Source of the DNA: Pigoraptor chileana
Lineage: Eukaryota > Opisthokonta > Filasterea
Direction of reading: 5' to 3'
Length of the DNA: 38,891 bases
NCBI GenBank assembly: GCA_943704495.1
Contig: CALSCR010001069.1
Span: 3,344 to 42,234, forward strand
Under the pieces are notes generated by a model. That model was given only the letters and a program-made list of their open reading frames with translations. It did no database searches and was not told the origin of the DNA. Positions 1-12,000 of this stretch are shown in pieces. The position numbers and the translations under genes are program-made. Within the stretch, counting starts at the first letter, position 1. Every line of letters starts with the position of its first letter.

Positions 1-79
1 GGGGGGATGCAACAAAGTACTCGTGATGGCCAGCACAACCACGAATGCAAGAGTTGAACATAAACAATTCGATTGAGAA

Positions 80-120
80 CACACACACACACGCACGCAC
101 ACACACACACACACACACAC
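80..120. repeat. (CA)n microsatellite at a splice donor
   Basis: About 41 bp of nearly pure CA repeat with two GCAC interruptions. On the minus strand it starts with the GT of the donor site that follows the ninth SNF2 exon (exon end at 121), so the intron begins with GTGTGTGTG. Confidence 0.9.
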
Positions 121-967
121 CTTGTAATACTGGATGAGCGTCTGCGTGAGCTTGCAGTCGTGGTTTTTCATGCGATGGCCTTCGTCGACGATCATGTACT
201 TGTACGGCACTTTGCTCAACACATAGCGGTCCTTCATGACATAATCGTATGTCGTGAGGAGAACGTTGAAGTTGGCCTTGCGTATCTCGCCCTGAAGCAT
301 CTTCCGGTGCGCCGGCGACCCCTTGTAAACAATCTTCGACACGCTCGGAGCCCAACGCTCAAACTCGAGATTCCAGTTTGAAACGACGCTGATAACGAGT
401 GGTACAAAGAGAGAGTAAAATATAAAAAAACACGCACACGCACCGGGGAAAACAACCAAATATTGAAGTTAGATAACAATAAAAGTTTCGCGTTTCTATT
501 GTAGAATATCCACCAGTCTCGAGCAAGATGCAGCAAGTGGCCTCCGAAATGCACAAGGGATTCAAAGGCGACACGCAACAACCGGGTGTGTGTGACTACT
601 CAGGATGGGCTGTCAGAACGACCTCCACACGCAGAAACACAGTCGGGACTCACTTGAGTGGTGCAATGATGAGGAACGGCCCGCGCATATTCTTCTGCTC
701 GATAAGGTAGCAGATGAGCGCAATGGTCTGGATGGTCTTCCCAAGACCCATTTCGTCTGCGAGAATGCCGTTGAGGTTGTTGTTGTACAGCGAGACGAGC
801 CACTCGAGACCCTTGAACTGAGCATCCCCGGATAAAGAGGAGAGTATAAAAGGAAAGTATGAGGCTCTAGGATGTACATAGACGCATTTCTATCATACCA
901 GTACGCTAAACGTTCTCCGCATCTTGCAGACAACACACGATTTGAACGATTGAAGCATTGCAAAACC

Positions 968-1000
<33 letters not shown>

Positions 1001-4000
1001 CTGATACTCCTTGAGCTTTCCATGGACAAGCGTCGCAGGCTGATCACCGATGGACTCGGCAATGGTATGTGCTGTGTGTGCCACAAACGAAGCGCAGAGA
1101 CACAGGTGTTATTACACAAGAATTGATAAGCAATATACGCACCACCAATAACTAAACAAACAATGCAGTCAGTGAGCACATAAGTGAAGGATGCACACAA
1201 CCATCATAACAATTAAACGACACTGTCATAATGGACAGAATCACACTCAAGCAAAACACACACACACACACACAAGGTACGAAAAAGATTCAAAAGGAGT
1301 GCTTCTTCTGCCTACCAATCATGTAATAAGATTTGGAGTTATCGTCAGTGTTGAGCTGGTACTCGTCGGCGGCCTCGTTGACAATGACCTCGTCGTTGTC
1401 GCTGTCTTCCTCCTCCGCCTCCTTTGCCTCAGCTTCCTTCACAGCTTCGGCCTCCTTCGCAGCCTTGGCAGCATCGGGCTCTTGCTCCGACTGCAATGTG
1501 AGTTTGCGTGCGTGTGTGAATGTGCATGCAGCACGCAACAGAAACGCATATAATACATCCGAGTTACCCACAGACAAATCCGCGTGCAATTTGAAATGTA
1601 ATCGTTCAGGCATCACACTTTGTTGGAAGTTCAAATTGAGTTACACACATAAACGTATATACACGATCACACAGTGTTATTCAAGACCGAAAGGAAGCAT
1701 CCTCCACTCAAAAGGCAGCACTCACCTCCTTCTCCTTTTCCTTCTCCATTGCGGTCAGGGTCTGCAGCTTGTGCTTCTCTTCCTTCTTGTGCTGCTTCAC
1801 GGCGCCGATCATCTTCTGGATGAACTCGTCCGTCTGATTCAGGAGGTATGTGAGACGCTTGTCCTTGTTCTGGTCGATCAGCTTCCTGTAACCCACCTCG
1901 TCTTCCGCCTATATAGACAAGGGGCGAGGTAGCGGGATGCAAATAAACAAAACAAAACACAAACACAAAAGTAAGGAACAATAAACAGTATTTGAGACTT
2001 TTGCAAAATGGAATTGAATGATGTAACAGCCAAGCACTTATTATTATTATTATTATACATCACAAACAGATCGAAAGAACTAACCAATTTTGAGAGCAAT
2101 ACACCGCCCCTCACTCACCATAAGACGACGAAGACGCTCCTTCTCGAGGCGCTCCTGCTCCTTCTTGCCTTCGCGCTCCACATTCTGGTGGTACTGAACG
2201 ACTGACTTGCACAGTTTGGACGTTCTCGCCTGGGCATTGCGGTGAAAGTCCTTGAACTCTTTTGCGTGCTGCATTGGGAAAGAATTGCACAAGAAACAAA
2301 CAGGCCGTCAGTGTGTGTCTTTTCCTTCTCAGTTTCACAAGACAATAATAATCAGGAAAACGAAGCAAAGCAACAACATTATATGCATCATGATGTCGAC
2401 ATTTTTTGTATTGGTTTCCCTTGGTATCGTACCTGCACAATTCCGTTAAGGTAGTCGAGGTGGCGCTGCTTTCGGCGGCGCTCCTGATCCCTCCGCTGCT
2501 CCTTCTCCAACCTCTCGGTGAGCTTGGCTTCCTTCAACGTCTGCCTTTTGGTTCGCTTGTATGCACCGCGATCGACCATCGTTTCCAGTGTCGTGTTTGT
2601 CTTCATGCCGCCGACTATTTGAGCGCGCAACTGTCAGAAATACAATACATATTACACGGCGGATGATAAACGGAAAAGAAAACAACACACACAGGCGTGA
2701 GACCAGCGAGCAGTGATTCAGACTAATGAGCAGTATCAACAACAGAGACGATCACTATACATACAAACAAAACAAAAAACAAAAAACAAAAACAAAAACA
2801 ACCAACCCTCTTCTGCAACTCCAACAACTGCAGAGACTTGAGCTCGATAGTGAGCTGCGTCTTATCCGGTTCGGCGGACTTCGCAAGCAGCTCTTCAAGC
2901 GCAGACACGCGGAGGTTAATCCGCTCACGCACACGATACTCCCGTTCGGCAAGCAACATGATCGGATCCAGTCCCGCGGGCTTCAAAATTGGCGCGAGCC
3001 GAGCCAAGTGCGGAACCGCGGGAATGATCTGTCGCGCATCCTTCACAACCTCCACGATAGACATGGACTTAACAGCAGGCACAGCAGCAGGCCCCACAGG
3101 TTCTTTTGCCTTCTGCAACGCCGTCGCCTGAGTCGGCGTGGCGATCGGCGTCGTCGATGGTGGCGTAACCGCCGCAAACGAGTCTGTTCTAATGCCGTTC
3201 GGCCCCTTTATCGCCTTCAAAAGCGCCTCGGTAATCACCTGCGACCGACACACAAGTTTGTACGCGAGAATCTGGCTCTTCAGCTGCTGCAACTGATTCG
3301 TCGTAAACGGAGTGTTCGGCCAATCCTCATTTCCGCTCTCAAAGTACACGGGGATCATAATCGGTGTGTCGGTATTGTCGGTGTCCGTCGACGGAGGGGC
3401 CGCCGCCGCCGCCGATGCTGCAGTCGGATTAGGCGCGGCAGTGGATGAAGGCGTGCTTGCCATGACAGCAGGAGGAGTAGGAGCGGTAGGCACAGGCACC
3501 GGGTTCTGTTGTGTCTGCGCCCCATACTGAAATACAGGCTTCTCGATGATGGAGAGGGACAGCGCCACCGACTCATAGTCAGGCCCTAATGTGGCATACT
3601 CCTGCGCAATTTGAAACAGCTTGGCGAACCGTGGGTCTGACGTTTTCCCAGACGCCTTCAGATCGTTCAGCATCTGCAATACAAGATATATACACACAGA
3701 CAACGTGAGCACAACGCACCCTGAACTAGTCGCTTCAAGGATGAAAGAAAGCAAAGGTTCAAATACGCACCGAGCAGAGTTTAGCATATTGTTCAGGATC
3801 GAGTTTCGCAGGCGTGACATGTGTGCCGTGGGGCACTGACTGGGGCGGCTGACTATGCGGCTGAGACTGAGGGATCGGTGCGGGTGGAGGAGGCTGGGGA
3901 ACAGGCGGTGCCGCCGCCAGTGCAGCAGCAGCGGCCTTCAGCTTTGTGGCCTGAATGATCGCCTGCACATCCGGCGGAAGCTGCGTCATCCCTTCGCCCT

Positions 4001-4010
4001 TCGAAGCCAT
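121..4010 (-). CDS. SMARCA4-like: SWI/SNF chromatin-remodelling ATPase, BRG1/Snf2 type (5' part of gene)
   Basis: Catalytic subunit of a SWI/SNF (BAF) complex, which uses ATP to slide or evict nucleosomes in the nucleus. Nine exons are visible: 4010-3771, 3673-2807, 2630-2433, 2268-2119, 1908-1726, 1490-1316, 1071-1001, 817-654 and 388-121. All join in frame to give 772 residues; the last intron runs off the left edge. In order: a Pro/Ala/Gln-rich N-terminus; a QLQ domain at about 199-228 ([13 protein letters not shown]); an HSA domain at about 375-460, rich in Lys/Glu, with AYKRTKRQ and ERLRRLM; the YRKLIDQ segment; an acidic stretch in exon 6; then the SNF2 ATPase with Walker A DEMGLGKT at 649-656 and Walker B DEGH at 751-754. 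It follows animal BRG1 closely. The second helicase lobe and the bromodomain are missing only because the window ends. The start at 4010 has a good context (AGGATGG) and begins the long open exon. Confidence 0.95.
975..1000. repeat. (CA)n microsatellite at a splice donor
   Basis: Thirteen CA units. Read on the minus strand they begin with the donor GT of the intron after the short SNF2 exon 1071-1001, so this intron also opens with a pure GT tract. Confidence 0.9.
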
Positions 4011-6073
4011 CCTCGCAAGAGCGCTCTCAAGCGCCGAACTCCCTAGGGAGATGCGACGGTTGATTTACAGCTGTATGTAACGCATAATAATAACATGAAC
4101 AATAATACCATGAGTTACAAAAAGTGATGATGGTGGTAATAATCTGGCAGTCATCATTCCAACTTGTCCACAAGGGAATGGTACCGTGAACGCACGTAAA
4201 GAATATACCACTGTCTTCACACTTTGTATCATAATGTGGATGATACACGAGCGAAGGATTTCTTGGACACATCATCCACGGATAGAAAAGGCTAATTTTA
4301 CGATGTTCGTTCTCTTTTCAACATGACCAGCTCACATATAGTACACACGGAGATGGAGAACACAATGCAAGTGGCCCGAAACGAGCAGATGTAAAGCATA
4401 TATGTTTCAACATAGTACTGAGCAGTGTGACGCGCACCTCGCAGAATAGTATGTTTCACGGCGAGGGACCTCGCATGCCAGAAAAGTAGGGGGTCGACAC
4501 AATCCAACCAAAGTAACGCAGCCGTAACTGCGTAGGGACACTCTGGAAGAGTCCGTGATGGAACTCTGGAAATGGAACTCGGTCCAAGCTTCAGATTGTT
4601 GCCCTTACGATCAGTGTGACCAGCACAAAGAAAGTGTTTGATAATGTAGTGTGGATACAATGTGCCCATCCAAGTGGAGAGGCATCAAGGCAACATAGAA
4701 AAAGCCGATGCAATAGTGAACAGCAGTGGGCAACACACCTCCACAAGTGACTCTGGCAAGTGGCAAGTGGAACTGGCTTTGCAGACGGTGAGATTGCAAT
4801 GTGTGCGTGGACGTTGTTGCGGGAGCGCGCGTGTGTTTTTTGAAACCGAAAAGGCGGGAAAAATAATATAAAAAATAAAATAATAATTTTTTTTTCTTCG
4901 ACGACCACCGACCTGAGTTTGTGTGGAGGAGAGAGACAAAGGGCGAAAGAAGAAGGGCGACACTACTCATGTGTGGTGGGAGATGAGATGGATGCCCTCA
5001 CTCACTATGGGCTCACTATGGGAGCAGGTCTGTTATGGGGCTCACTATGGGGGACGCTGACTTGTGATATTTGCTGAGCCTTTTCAGTATGATTTTTGTA
5101 TCGAATTTGAAAATTATTAGAATCATGACGCAATTCTACATCCGGGGTGGAAGATGTGAAACACCTTGTAAACATCCGGTGTCGGTTAGTGACGGCTTAG
5201 TGACGATATTATTTTCAAATGGCGTCATTTTGCGCACATGGCTTCACTATGGACGACGCCTAACTGTGCGAGCAAGCCCTTCTCACCGAGAAATTTAATT
5301 GAACTCGTCGTCGAATTTATGCACTAATTTGGGACTGGTCTTCAATTTGCGGAGCCCAATAAATCTGATTGCCAAAAAAAGAGAAAAAGTCACTATGGCC
5401 AATGTATGGGACTTCCTTATCCGACCGAACTTTGCGGTGTTTGTGGGTGCACTTTGGCCTATCGCCTATCGAAACAGCGCTCAGCTGTGCCTTCGCATCT
5501 GGCTCGCAACCCACTCACCATCAGATGCGTGACGTTGGCGCCACAGTTAGTGCCTCTCCTCACGCCCTATTGCTTGTGTGCGTGTGAGTGTCTGTCAATG
5601 GGTGCGAGTCTGCGTGCGTGTCTCTGTGCTGCTGAATCACTGCTACATGCTACAAGATGAGCTGCGCTCTCCACTTCCACCTAACTCTCCCTGCTTGATT
5701 GAATTGCATCGCTTTCAGTTCATTCAAACTGTAACTCGGAGTTGTCCAGGCTCCGCGTTACTCTATTAGTCCCCTCCCGATTTCCCCCTCGTGCATTCAT
5801 TGGCAAATTCGAAAACGGCGGTTATCCGTGCGTGAAGTGTTGCCTCCGTCTGTCTACCCGGGTACCCTTTCCACCGCCACCCAAGTTCAGCGTGTAGTAC
5901 TACTACACCTGCTTAGGTGTGTATAGTACGCATACGTGGGCTGAAGGAAATGGTGTGTGTTTGATCACCTGGAAAAAGAAACTACGTGTGTCTAATGTTG
6001 TATGTCCGCACTTCAATCGATTACAGTGGCCACACGTTTCCCCTTTGTTGAGCAACGATCGATCCTCGAAAAC
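4011..6073. promoter_or_regulatory. Head-to-head promoter region between SNF2 and vigilin genes
   Basis: Two kilobases between the start codons of two divergent genes, with no convincing coding sequence. It should hold both promoters and the 5' leaders. It contains five copies of TCACTATGG (5002-5010, 5013-5021, 5042-5050, 5244-5252, 5390-5398), two TTAGTGAC copies near 5185-5205, and one CATCCGGGGTGG (5139-5150). A run of A/T sequence lies at 4860-4893. The open frames here are short, overlap on both strands and look like no known protein. Confidence 0.6.
4999..5050 (+). repeat. Imperfect direct repeats of CTCACTATGGG
   Basis: Three copies of CTCACTATGG lie within 50 bp (5001-5010, 5012-5021, 5041-5050), with a related TGTTATGGGG between the second and third. 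Two more copies of the TCACTATGG core occur 200 and 350 bp downstream. They lie about 1 kb upstream of both divergent start codons. Confidence 0.75.
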
Positions 6074-9000
6074 ATGGCGGATTTTGTTGACGAAACCGTC
6101 GAGACCGTTGCGGCGGTTCAGACCAATGGCGATGTTCCCCGCACTGTGAGTATATCACAAAGAAAGGGATCTCTCACTTCAACTTTCAATATGCTACTTT
6201 CCGTCGATGCGATCCACTTGGTAATTTTCAATGATTTATGGATTTATGGTAATGCAGGAGCCTGTTGCTGTTCCTACGTACGATGAGCTCTTCCCTCCGC
6301 TTGTGTCTTCGGGCGATAGTGCACACAAGCCCGTCGCTAAGTGGGGATCCAGCGGATCTTCTGCTGCAGCGTCGTCGTTCAGCATTCCCCTGTCCACGGT
6401 CACACAGGTGAGAGGAATTTGTTCTTTATTGCCAGAGTTATTTTTTTTTGTTGGTTTGTAGACGTATATTCCCACTGCCACGGTGCCATGTTTGCGCCTT
6501 CGTTGCTGACGTGTTGAAATCCCTATGTGTGTGTGTGTGTGTGTGCATGTCCCCTTTTGGGCAGGTGTTTCACGTTCCTGTTGATGAGCAGCGCTACAAG
6601 CAGCTCCGTGACAAAAACTCTGGGGAGAAGTCTCAGGCTGAGATCTGCCGCGAGGTTCAGTCCAAGACGAACGTTACGATTGAGCTGAGCCTGTCGCGCA
6701 GCCAGACACTGAGCATTGTCGTCAGTGGCAAGCCCGACAACGTCCTGAAGGCACGCAAGATGCTTTTGCAGAAGCTGCAGACGCAGCTGACCCTCGAAGT
6801 TGCTGTCCCCAAGCAACACCACAAGTACATTCTCGGAAAGGGTGGAAAGAAGCTCGCCGAGCTGTGCGAGTCGACGGCGACCAAGATCCTCGTTCCCAAG
6901 CAGGAGGAGGAGACGGACATCATCAAGATTGTCGGTACCAAGGAGAACGCAGAGAAGGCCCGCCACGAAATTGTTCTCATTGCCACCGAGCAGGACAAGC
7001 TGGCTGTCGAACGTCTCCACATTCCCAAGATGTTCCACACTCTTATCGCTGGAGAGGGCTCATCGCGCGTCAAGCAGCTCATGACAGACTACGGCATCAA
7101 GATCCACATGCCTCCTCCGAGCGTCGAGAGCGACGAGATTGTCGTTGCTGGCGAGAAGGACGGCGTCGCTAAGGCGGCCGCCGCACTTCTGAGCGACTAT
7201 GAGGAGAAGAAGCGCACCACGCGCCAGCTGTCTGTGAAGCTCGCCAAGAAGCAGCACAAGTACATTATTGGACCCCGTGGACGCAACCTCAAGGAGATTC
7301 TCCGCACCACCGGTATGTCAGTTTTACATCCTCATACTTTTTTGTGGCACCACATCCTGTTTATCTTGCTCAATCTGTTTTTCAGTTCATTTCGCAATGT
7401 TAGTGTGATTTCTGGCGGGTGCGTGCGTAATGTGTGTGTGCGTGTGCGGGTTTGGCGTGAGAGTTATGCCTGCCATTTGAATACCTTTCCAACCTCGCTT
7501 ATTTGAATCTTGTTTGCATTGGTCCGTGTTATCTACGCGTGAAGGCGTCGACATTAAGATGCCTCCCCTCGAAGATCCGACTGCGGAGGAGATCATCATC
7601 TTTGGTAACGAGCTGAAGCTTGCGATGGCTCTTAACCTCGTCATCGAGAAGGTGCGGTATAATCGCAACCCCCCACAGTTTTTCCGTATTTGATCCTCAA
7701 TATCTCTTCTGGAATCTGGAATTTGGCACTAACGAATGGTTTTATTTGTGTTTTCTTTGTGTTGGGGTTTGCAGGCAAACAGCATCACGCAGGATGAAGT
7801 GAGCGCGCCGAAGTGGATCCACCGCCACATCATTGGCAAGAAGGGAGCTAACATCAAGCAGCTGTCGGAGGAGAATCCCGACGTGCACATCCAGTTTAGC
7901 GACGAGAAGAACGCCATTGAACTCGAGGGCCCCCCTGCCGAGGTCGCCAAGATCAAGGCACAGCTCAACCACACGGTGTCCGAGTTGGTGAGTCTGGCTT
8001 TTGGATTCGTCTGCAACTTCCTAATTTATTTTCTCTTGTCTATGTTTTCTCTCCACCTCTTGTGTGTCGCGTTCTTGCGTGCTTTGTATCTCTTCTAAAC
8101 AATTTGTCTTTTGGTATTCGATTGTCGGTCCGTTAACAGCTCGCCAAGACGGCGTACGCCGAAATCAAGGTTGACCGTCAGTTCCACAGGCACATTATTG
8201 GCAAGGGCGGCTCCACCATTGGCAAGATCAAGGATGAGACAAACACGAACGTCCAAATCCCCTCTGATGAGGAGAACAGCGACGTTATTACGATCGAGGG
8301 AGAGCCCGCGGGCGTCGAGAAGGCCAAGAAAGAGATTCTCGAGCTCGCGAAGAAGCTGGTGAGTCGAGTGTGGTGCGCAAGGTTATGATGTTGTGGTGTG
8401 CTGATGCATGTTGATTGCGTGCCACTGTTCGAATTCATCTCCCTATGCCCGTTTATGCGCACTTTTTGCTCACACCTCCCGTGTGTTCGTATTCTGTCGT
8501 TTTCCCCGGGCACAGGCTGACGAGCGGGCCGTGGAGGTCAAGATCGACCAGCGCTTCCACAAGTCAATCATTGGCGCTGGTGGCCACGGCGCACGCGACA
8601 TTGGTGACCAGTTCGGAGTTGTCCTTCTCTTCCCGCCCAAGGTTGGTGAGAGGGGCAGGGAGGGACGCACAGCCGCGCCCGCCGCCGCCGCCGCACCCGC
8701 CGCCAAGAAGGAGGAGGTTGTGAACCGCGCGGATATTGTGACCATCAAGGGACCCAAGGACAAGGTGGAGAAGGCTAAGGCACACCTCGAGAAGCTTGCG
8801 AAGGAGCTGGTGGGTGTCTGCTTGCGTTTTGTTATCACTGTTATATGTTGGGTGTTTTTGATTGCATTTGGACCGCTCTGAATGAATCGACTATGTTATT
8901 GTTTAATTCTGCTCTTGATATTTATTGTTTTGTCCTTCTATTTCTTGTTGGTGTAGGTTACGTTGAACTACACTGTTGAGGTCCCGATCTTCAAGAAGTT

Positions 9001-12000
9001 CCACAAGCACGTGATTGGCAAGGGCGGTGCAACCATCCGTCGCATCAAGGAGGAGACCAACACGCGGATAAGCATTCCTGCTGATGACGCAGACAGCGAC
9101 CTTGTCGAAATTGTTGGCAAGAAGGAGGATGTCGAGGCTGCCCGTGACAAGATCAACGCAATCCAGAACGAGCTGGTGAGTTGGCCCATTCTTGGTATCG
9201 GTATTTTGTTTTGTGGTTTACGAATTAGCGTGTCACAATATGGGTTCATAACTTGACGGCTAACTCTGCCCCTCTTTTGCATTGTCCTACGCAGGCCGAC
9301 GTTGTCAACGAGGACATTTCCATTCCGTCCAAGTTCCACAACACCATTATTGGGCGCAAGGGACGTCTTGTGCGTGCTATCATGGAGGAGTGCGGTGGCG
9401 TCCAGATCCGCTTCCCCAAGGAGGGTGCCAAGTCGGACAAGGTCTCCATCCGGGGCCCCAAGGATGATGTTGAGAAGGCCAAGCAGCAGCTCCTCGAGCT
9501 CGCCACTGAGAAGGTGGGTACACTCGATTCTATCGTGCGTGTGTGTGCGCCTTGTGTCGTTCGACTGTCTTGGGTCATATGTAGGCAATTTTTATTATGT
9601 TCACTGTGGTTTTTTTAATTGTTATTTCCCCCGGTTTTGTTGGAATTCGCAGGCGCTTAATGGCCACACCGTTGAGATTGCCGTTCCCAACGAACTCCAC
9701 CGCCATATTATCGGCCGCGGTTTTGCGACCTCTCGCAAGATTTCGGAGGAGACTGGTGCGCGCCTGAGCTTCCCTCGCAAGAACGATGAGGACGCCAACA
9801 TTGTCACAATCATTGGCAAGGAGGCGGATGTGAAGGCAGCGCAGGCCAAGGTCGAGGCAATCATCAAGGACCTCGTGGGTGTCTCTGTGTACTGTGTGTT
9901 CATGCTGTCTTGTGTATGTATTGCTGTTGTTCTGCTGGGAGGTTTTTTTTTTGGTGGATCATTTGCCAATAACTCTTCTGTATGTTTGCATCATGCAGGA
10001 GAACATTGTGTCGGATGAGATCCACGTTCCCGCCAAGTTCCACCGTTTCTTTGTGTCCAACCGCGGCCACGTTGTGCGTGAGATCAGCGACGAGTTTGGC
10101 GGCGTGACCATCAGCTTCCCCAAGGCGGAGGCTGCGGCTGACAAGGCCGAGATTGTGTCACTGAAGGGCGGAAAGGAGTTTGTGCACAAGGCAAAGGCCC
10201 GCATTGCCGAGCTTGTTGACGAACAGGTGCGTGTGTATGTGCTTGAGTGTGTTTTTTGACCTCGTGCTTTTTGTAATGATAGGTTTGCCCCTTACTATAT
10301 CAATTCATCCGTGTATTGCTCACCCTCCAATTTCACGATACGTTTTGTGGTGCCACAGCTACAACAACAATGATCATCTCTATCCAATTGCCGTTTTATC
10401 GTGCATGCACATTTCGTGTTGTTTTAACTCCCAACCCTTGTGAAATTACAAACTTTCTCACCACGACAGGCCAACCGTGTCAAGCTTGCGGTCGTCATTC
10501 CTAACGAGCATCACCGGCGCTTCCTGTCGAACGGCCGCACAGACGTTCGCCGCATTGAAGAGCAGCTGCGCGTTCTCATCAACTTCCCCAAGATCAAGCC
10601 CAAGGTTGTCGCGGAGAAGAAGGAGGGTGACGATGCTGCCATTCCCTCTGAGGAGGACGTGCTGGACACGCCCGCCAAGCCTGAAGATGAGGCCGAGGCC
10701 AAGCAGGCTGAGGACGACGCCGCCGCCGCCGCTGAGGAAGCGCCCGCCGTCAACACTATCGAGCCGTCGACAGATAAGGCCGACATTGTCACGATTGTTG
10801 GCAAGAAGGAGAATGCGGAGAAGGCCCGCGATGAGCTTCTGGTGGGTGTCACTGTTCGTTTGGTCATGGAGAGTGGGAGTGGGAGTGGGAGTGGGAGTCC
10901 GTGTCGCAGTGATGCTCTGCCAATTTGGTGGGCATTCAGTTTGTTTGTACCCGCATACAACTCATTCGTTTCTCCTCTGCGCCTCTTCTTCTTCCCCCTT
11001 TTTTGATTTTTTGTTTTTTTTGAATGTATAAATACACACACAGGGCTTGGTTCCCGTCTCAGTCGAGGTCCACATTCCCCTCGACTACCACCGCTTCATC
11101 ATTGGTGCCGGTGGTAAGGGCATCCGCTCTGTCATGGAGGACTATGGCGTCGGTGTGCGCTTTCCCAATGCAAAGCACCAGAGCGACGTTGTCGTCATCC
11201 GGGGCTTGCGGGAAAATGTCGACAAGGCGCGCGTGCAGCTCGAGAAGCGCGTGGCTGAGCTCGACCAGGACAAGGCAGAGAGGGTGTGTATCTTGTGTGT
11301 GGGACGTTGATGATGCCTCTTCCCAGTGTCCAATCACCCACTCAGGTTTTTTTTTTTTGTTTGGTGGGTTTTTGTTCTATTGTCTGACTTCTTTGTTCTA
11401 TGGGTCAGTGTACCACATCAAAACCAAGTTCTTTCTGTGTGTGTGAATGATGTGTGAGTTTCGTCGTATTCCCCTCGTCTGGCCGTTTATCCAACTCTCG
11501 GATTGTTGGCACCTTGCAGGAGAAGCGCAATTTCAAGCTCGACATTGAAGTGGATCCCCGCCACCACTCGCACATTATCGGCCGCAAGGGTGAGGCTGTG
11601 CTGCGCCTGAAGACGGAGCACGATGTCCGCATCAACTTCCCCAAGAAGGGCGATGACAAGAGCCCCGTCATCTCCCTCGTCGGATACCAGACGAGCGTCG
11701 AGGCATGCAGGGACGAGATCCTCCAGATGGTCAAGGACCTGGTTGGTGTCCCGTGCCTTGATTGTCCGGGCTGCAATTTGTTTGTTCTGTCTTGCCATTG
11801 CATATTTGTGCATGCCTGCTTGTTACGTGCGTGTGCTCTTTTTCTCCTTCAAATACTGGCTTTGTAATACGTTGAAATGCCGTGTATGCCCTATATGCAG
11901 CTTTGAGCTCGACCGATTTTTCGCTCTGTTGTTAATGCCTCATGTGTACATTTTGTTTGAGCAGGATTCGCAGGTGACGCTTGAGGTGCGCATCGATCCC

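Noticed and set aside
73-381. Frame starting with a His-Thr repeat
   Set aside because: Product of the CA microsatellite plus antisense of an SNF2 exon; the same holds for other His-Thr or Cys-Val repeats in the window.
1333-1932. Plus-strand frame of 199 codons, Ser/Ala/Leu-rich
   Set aside because: Antisense of two SNF2 exons that match the BRG1 protein and splice in frame.
2726-3448. Plus-strand frame of 240 codons, Arg-rich
   Set aside because: Antisense shadow of the SNF2 exon that carries the QLQ domain; very Arg-rich composition typical of a shadow frame.
6002-6073. Upstream in-frame ATG for vigilin
   Set aside because: It would add 24 residues unlike any vigilin N-terminus; the ATG at 6074 has a much better context.
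6523-7038. Minus-strand Leu-rich frame inside vigilin
   Set aside because: Antisense of vigilin exon 3, whose plus-strand product has clear KH domains.
11284-11519. Possible C/D-box small nucleolar RNA in vigilin intron 13 (TGATGA near 11309, CTGA near 11391)
   Set aside because: The boxes are about 80 nt apart, but no terminal stem flanks them and no inner C'/D' boxes are clear; such short boxes are expected by chance.
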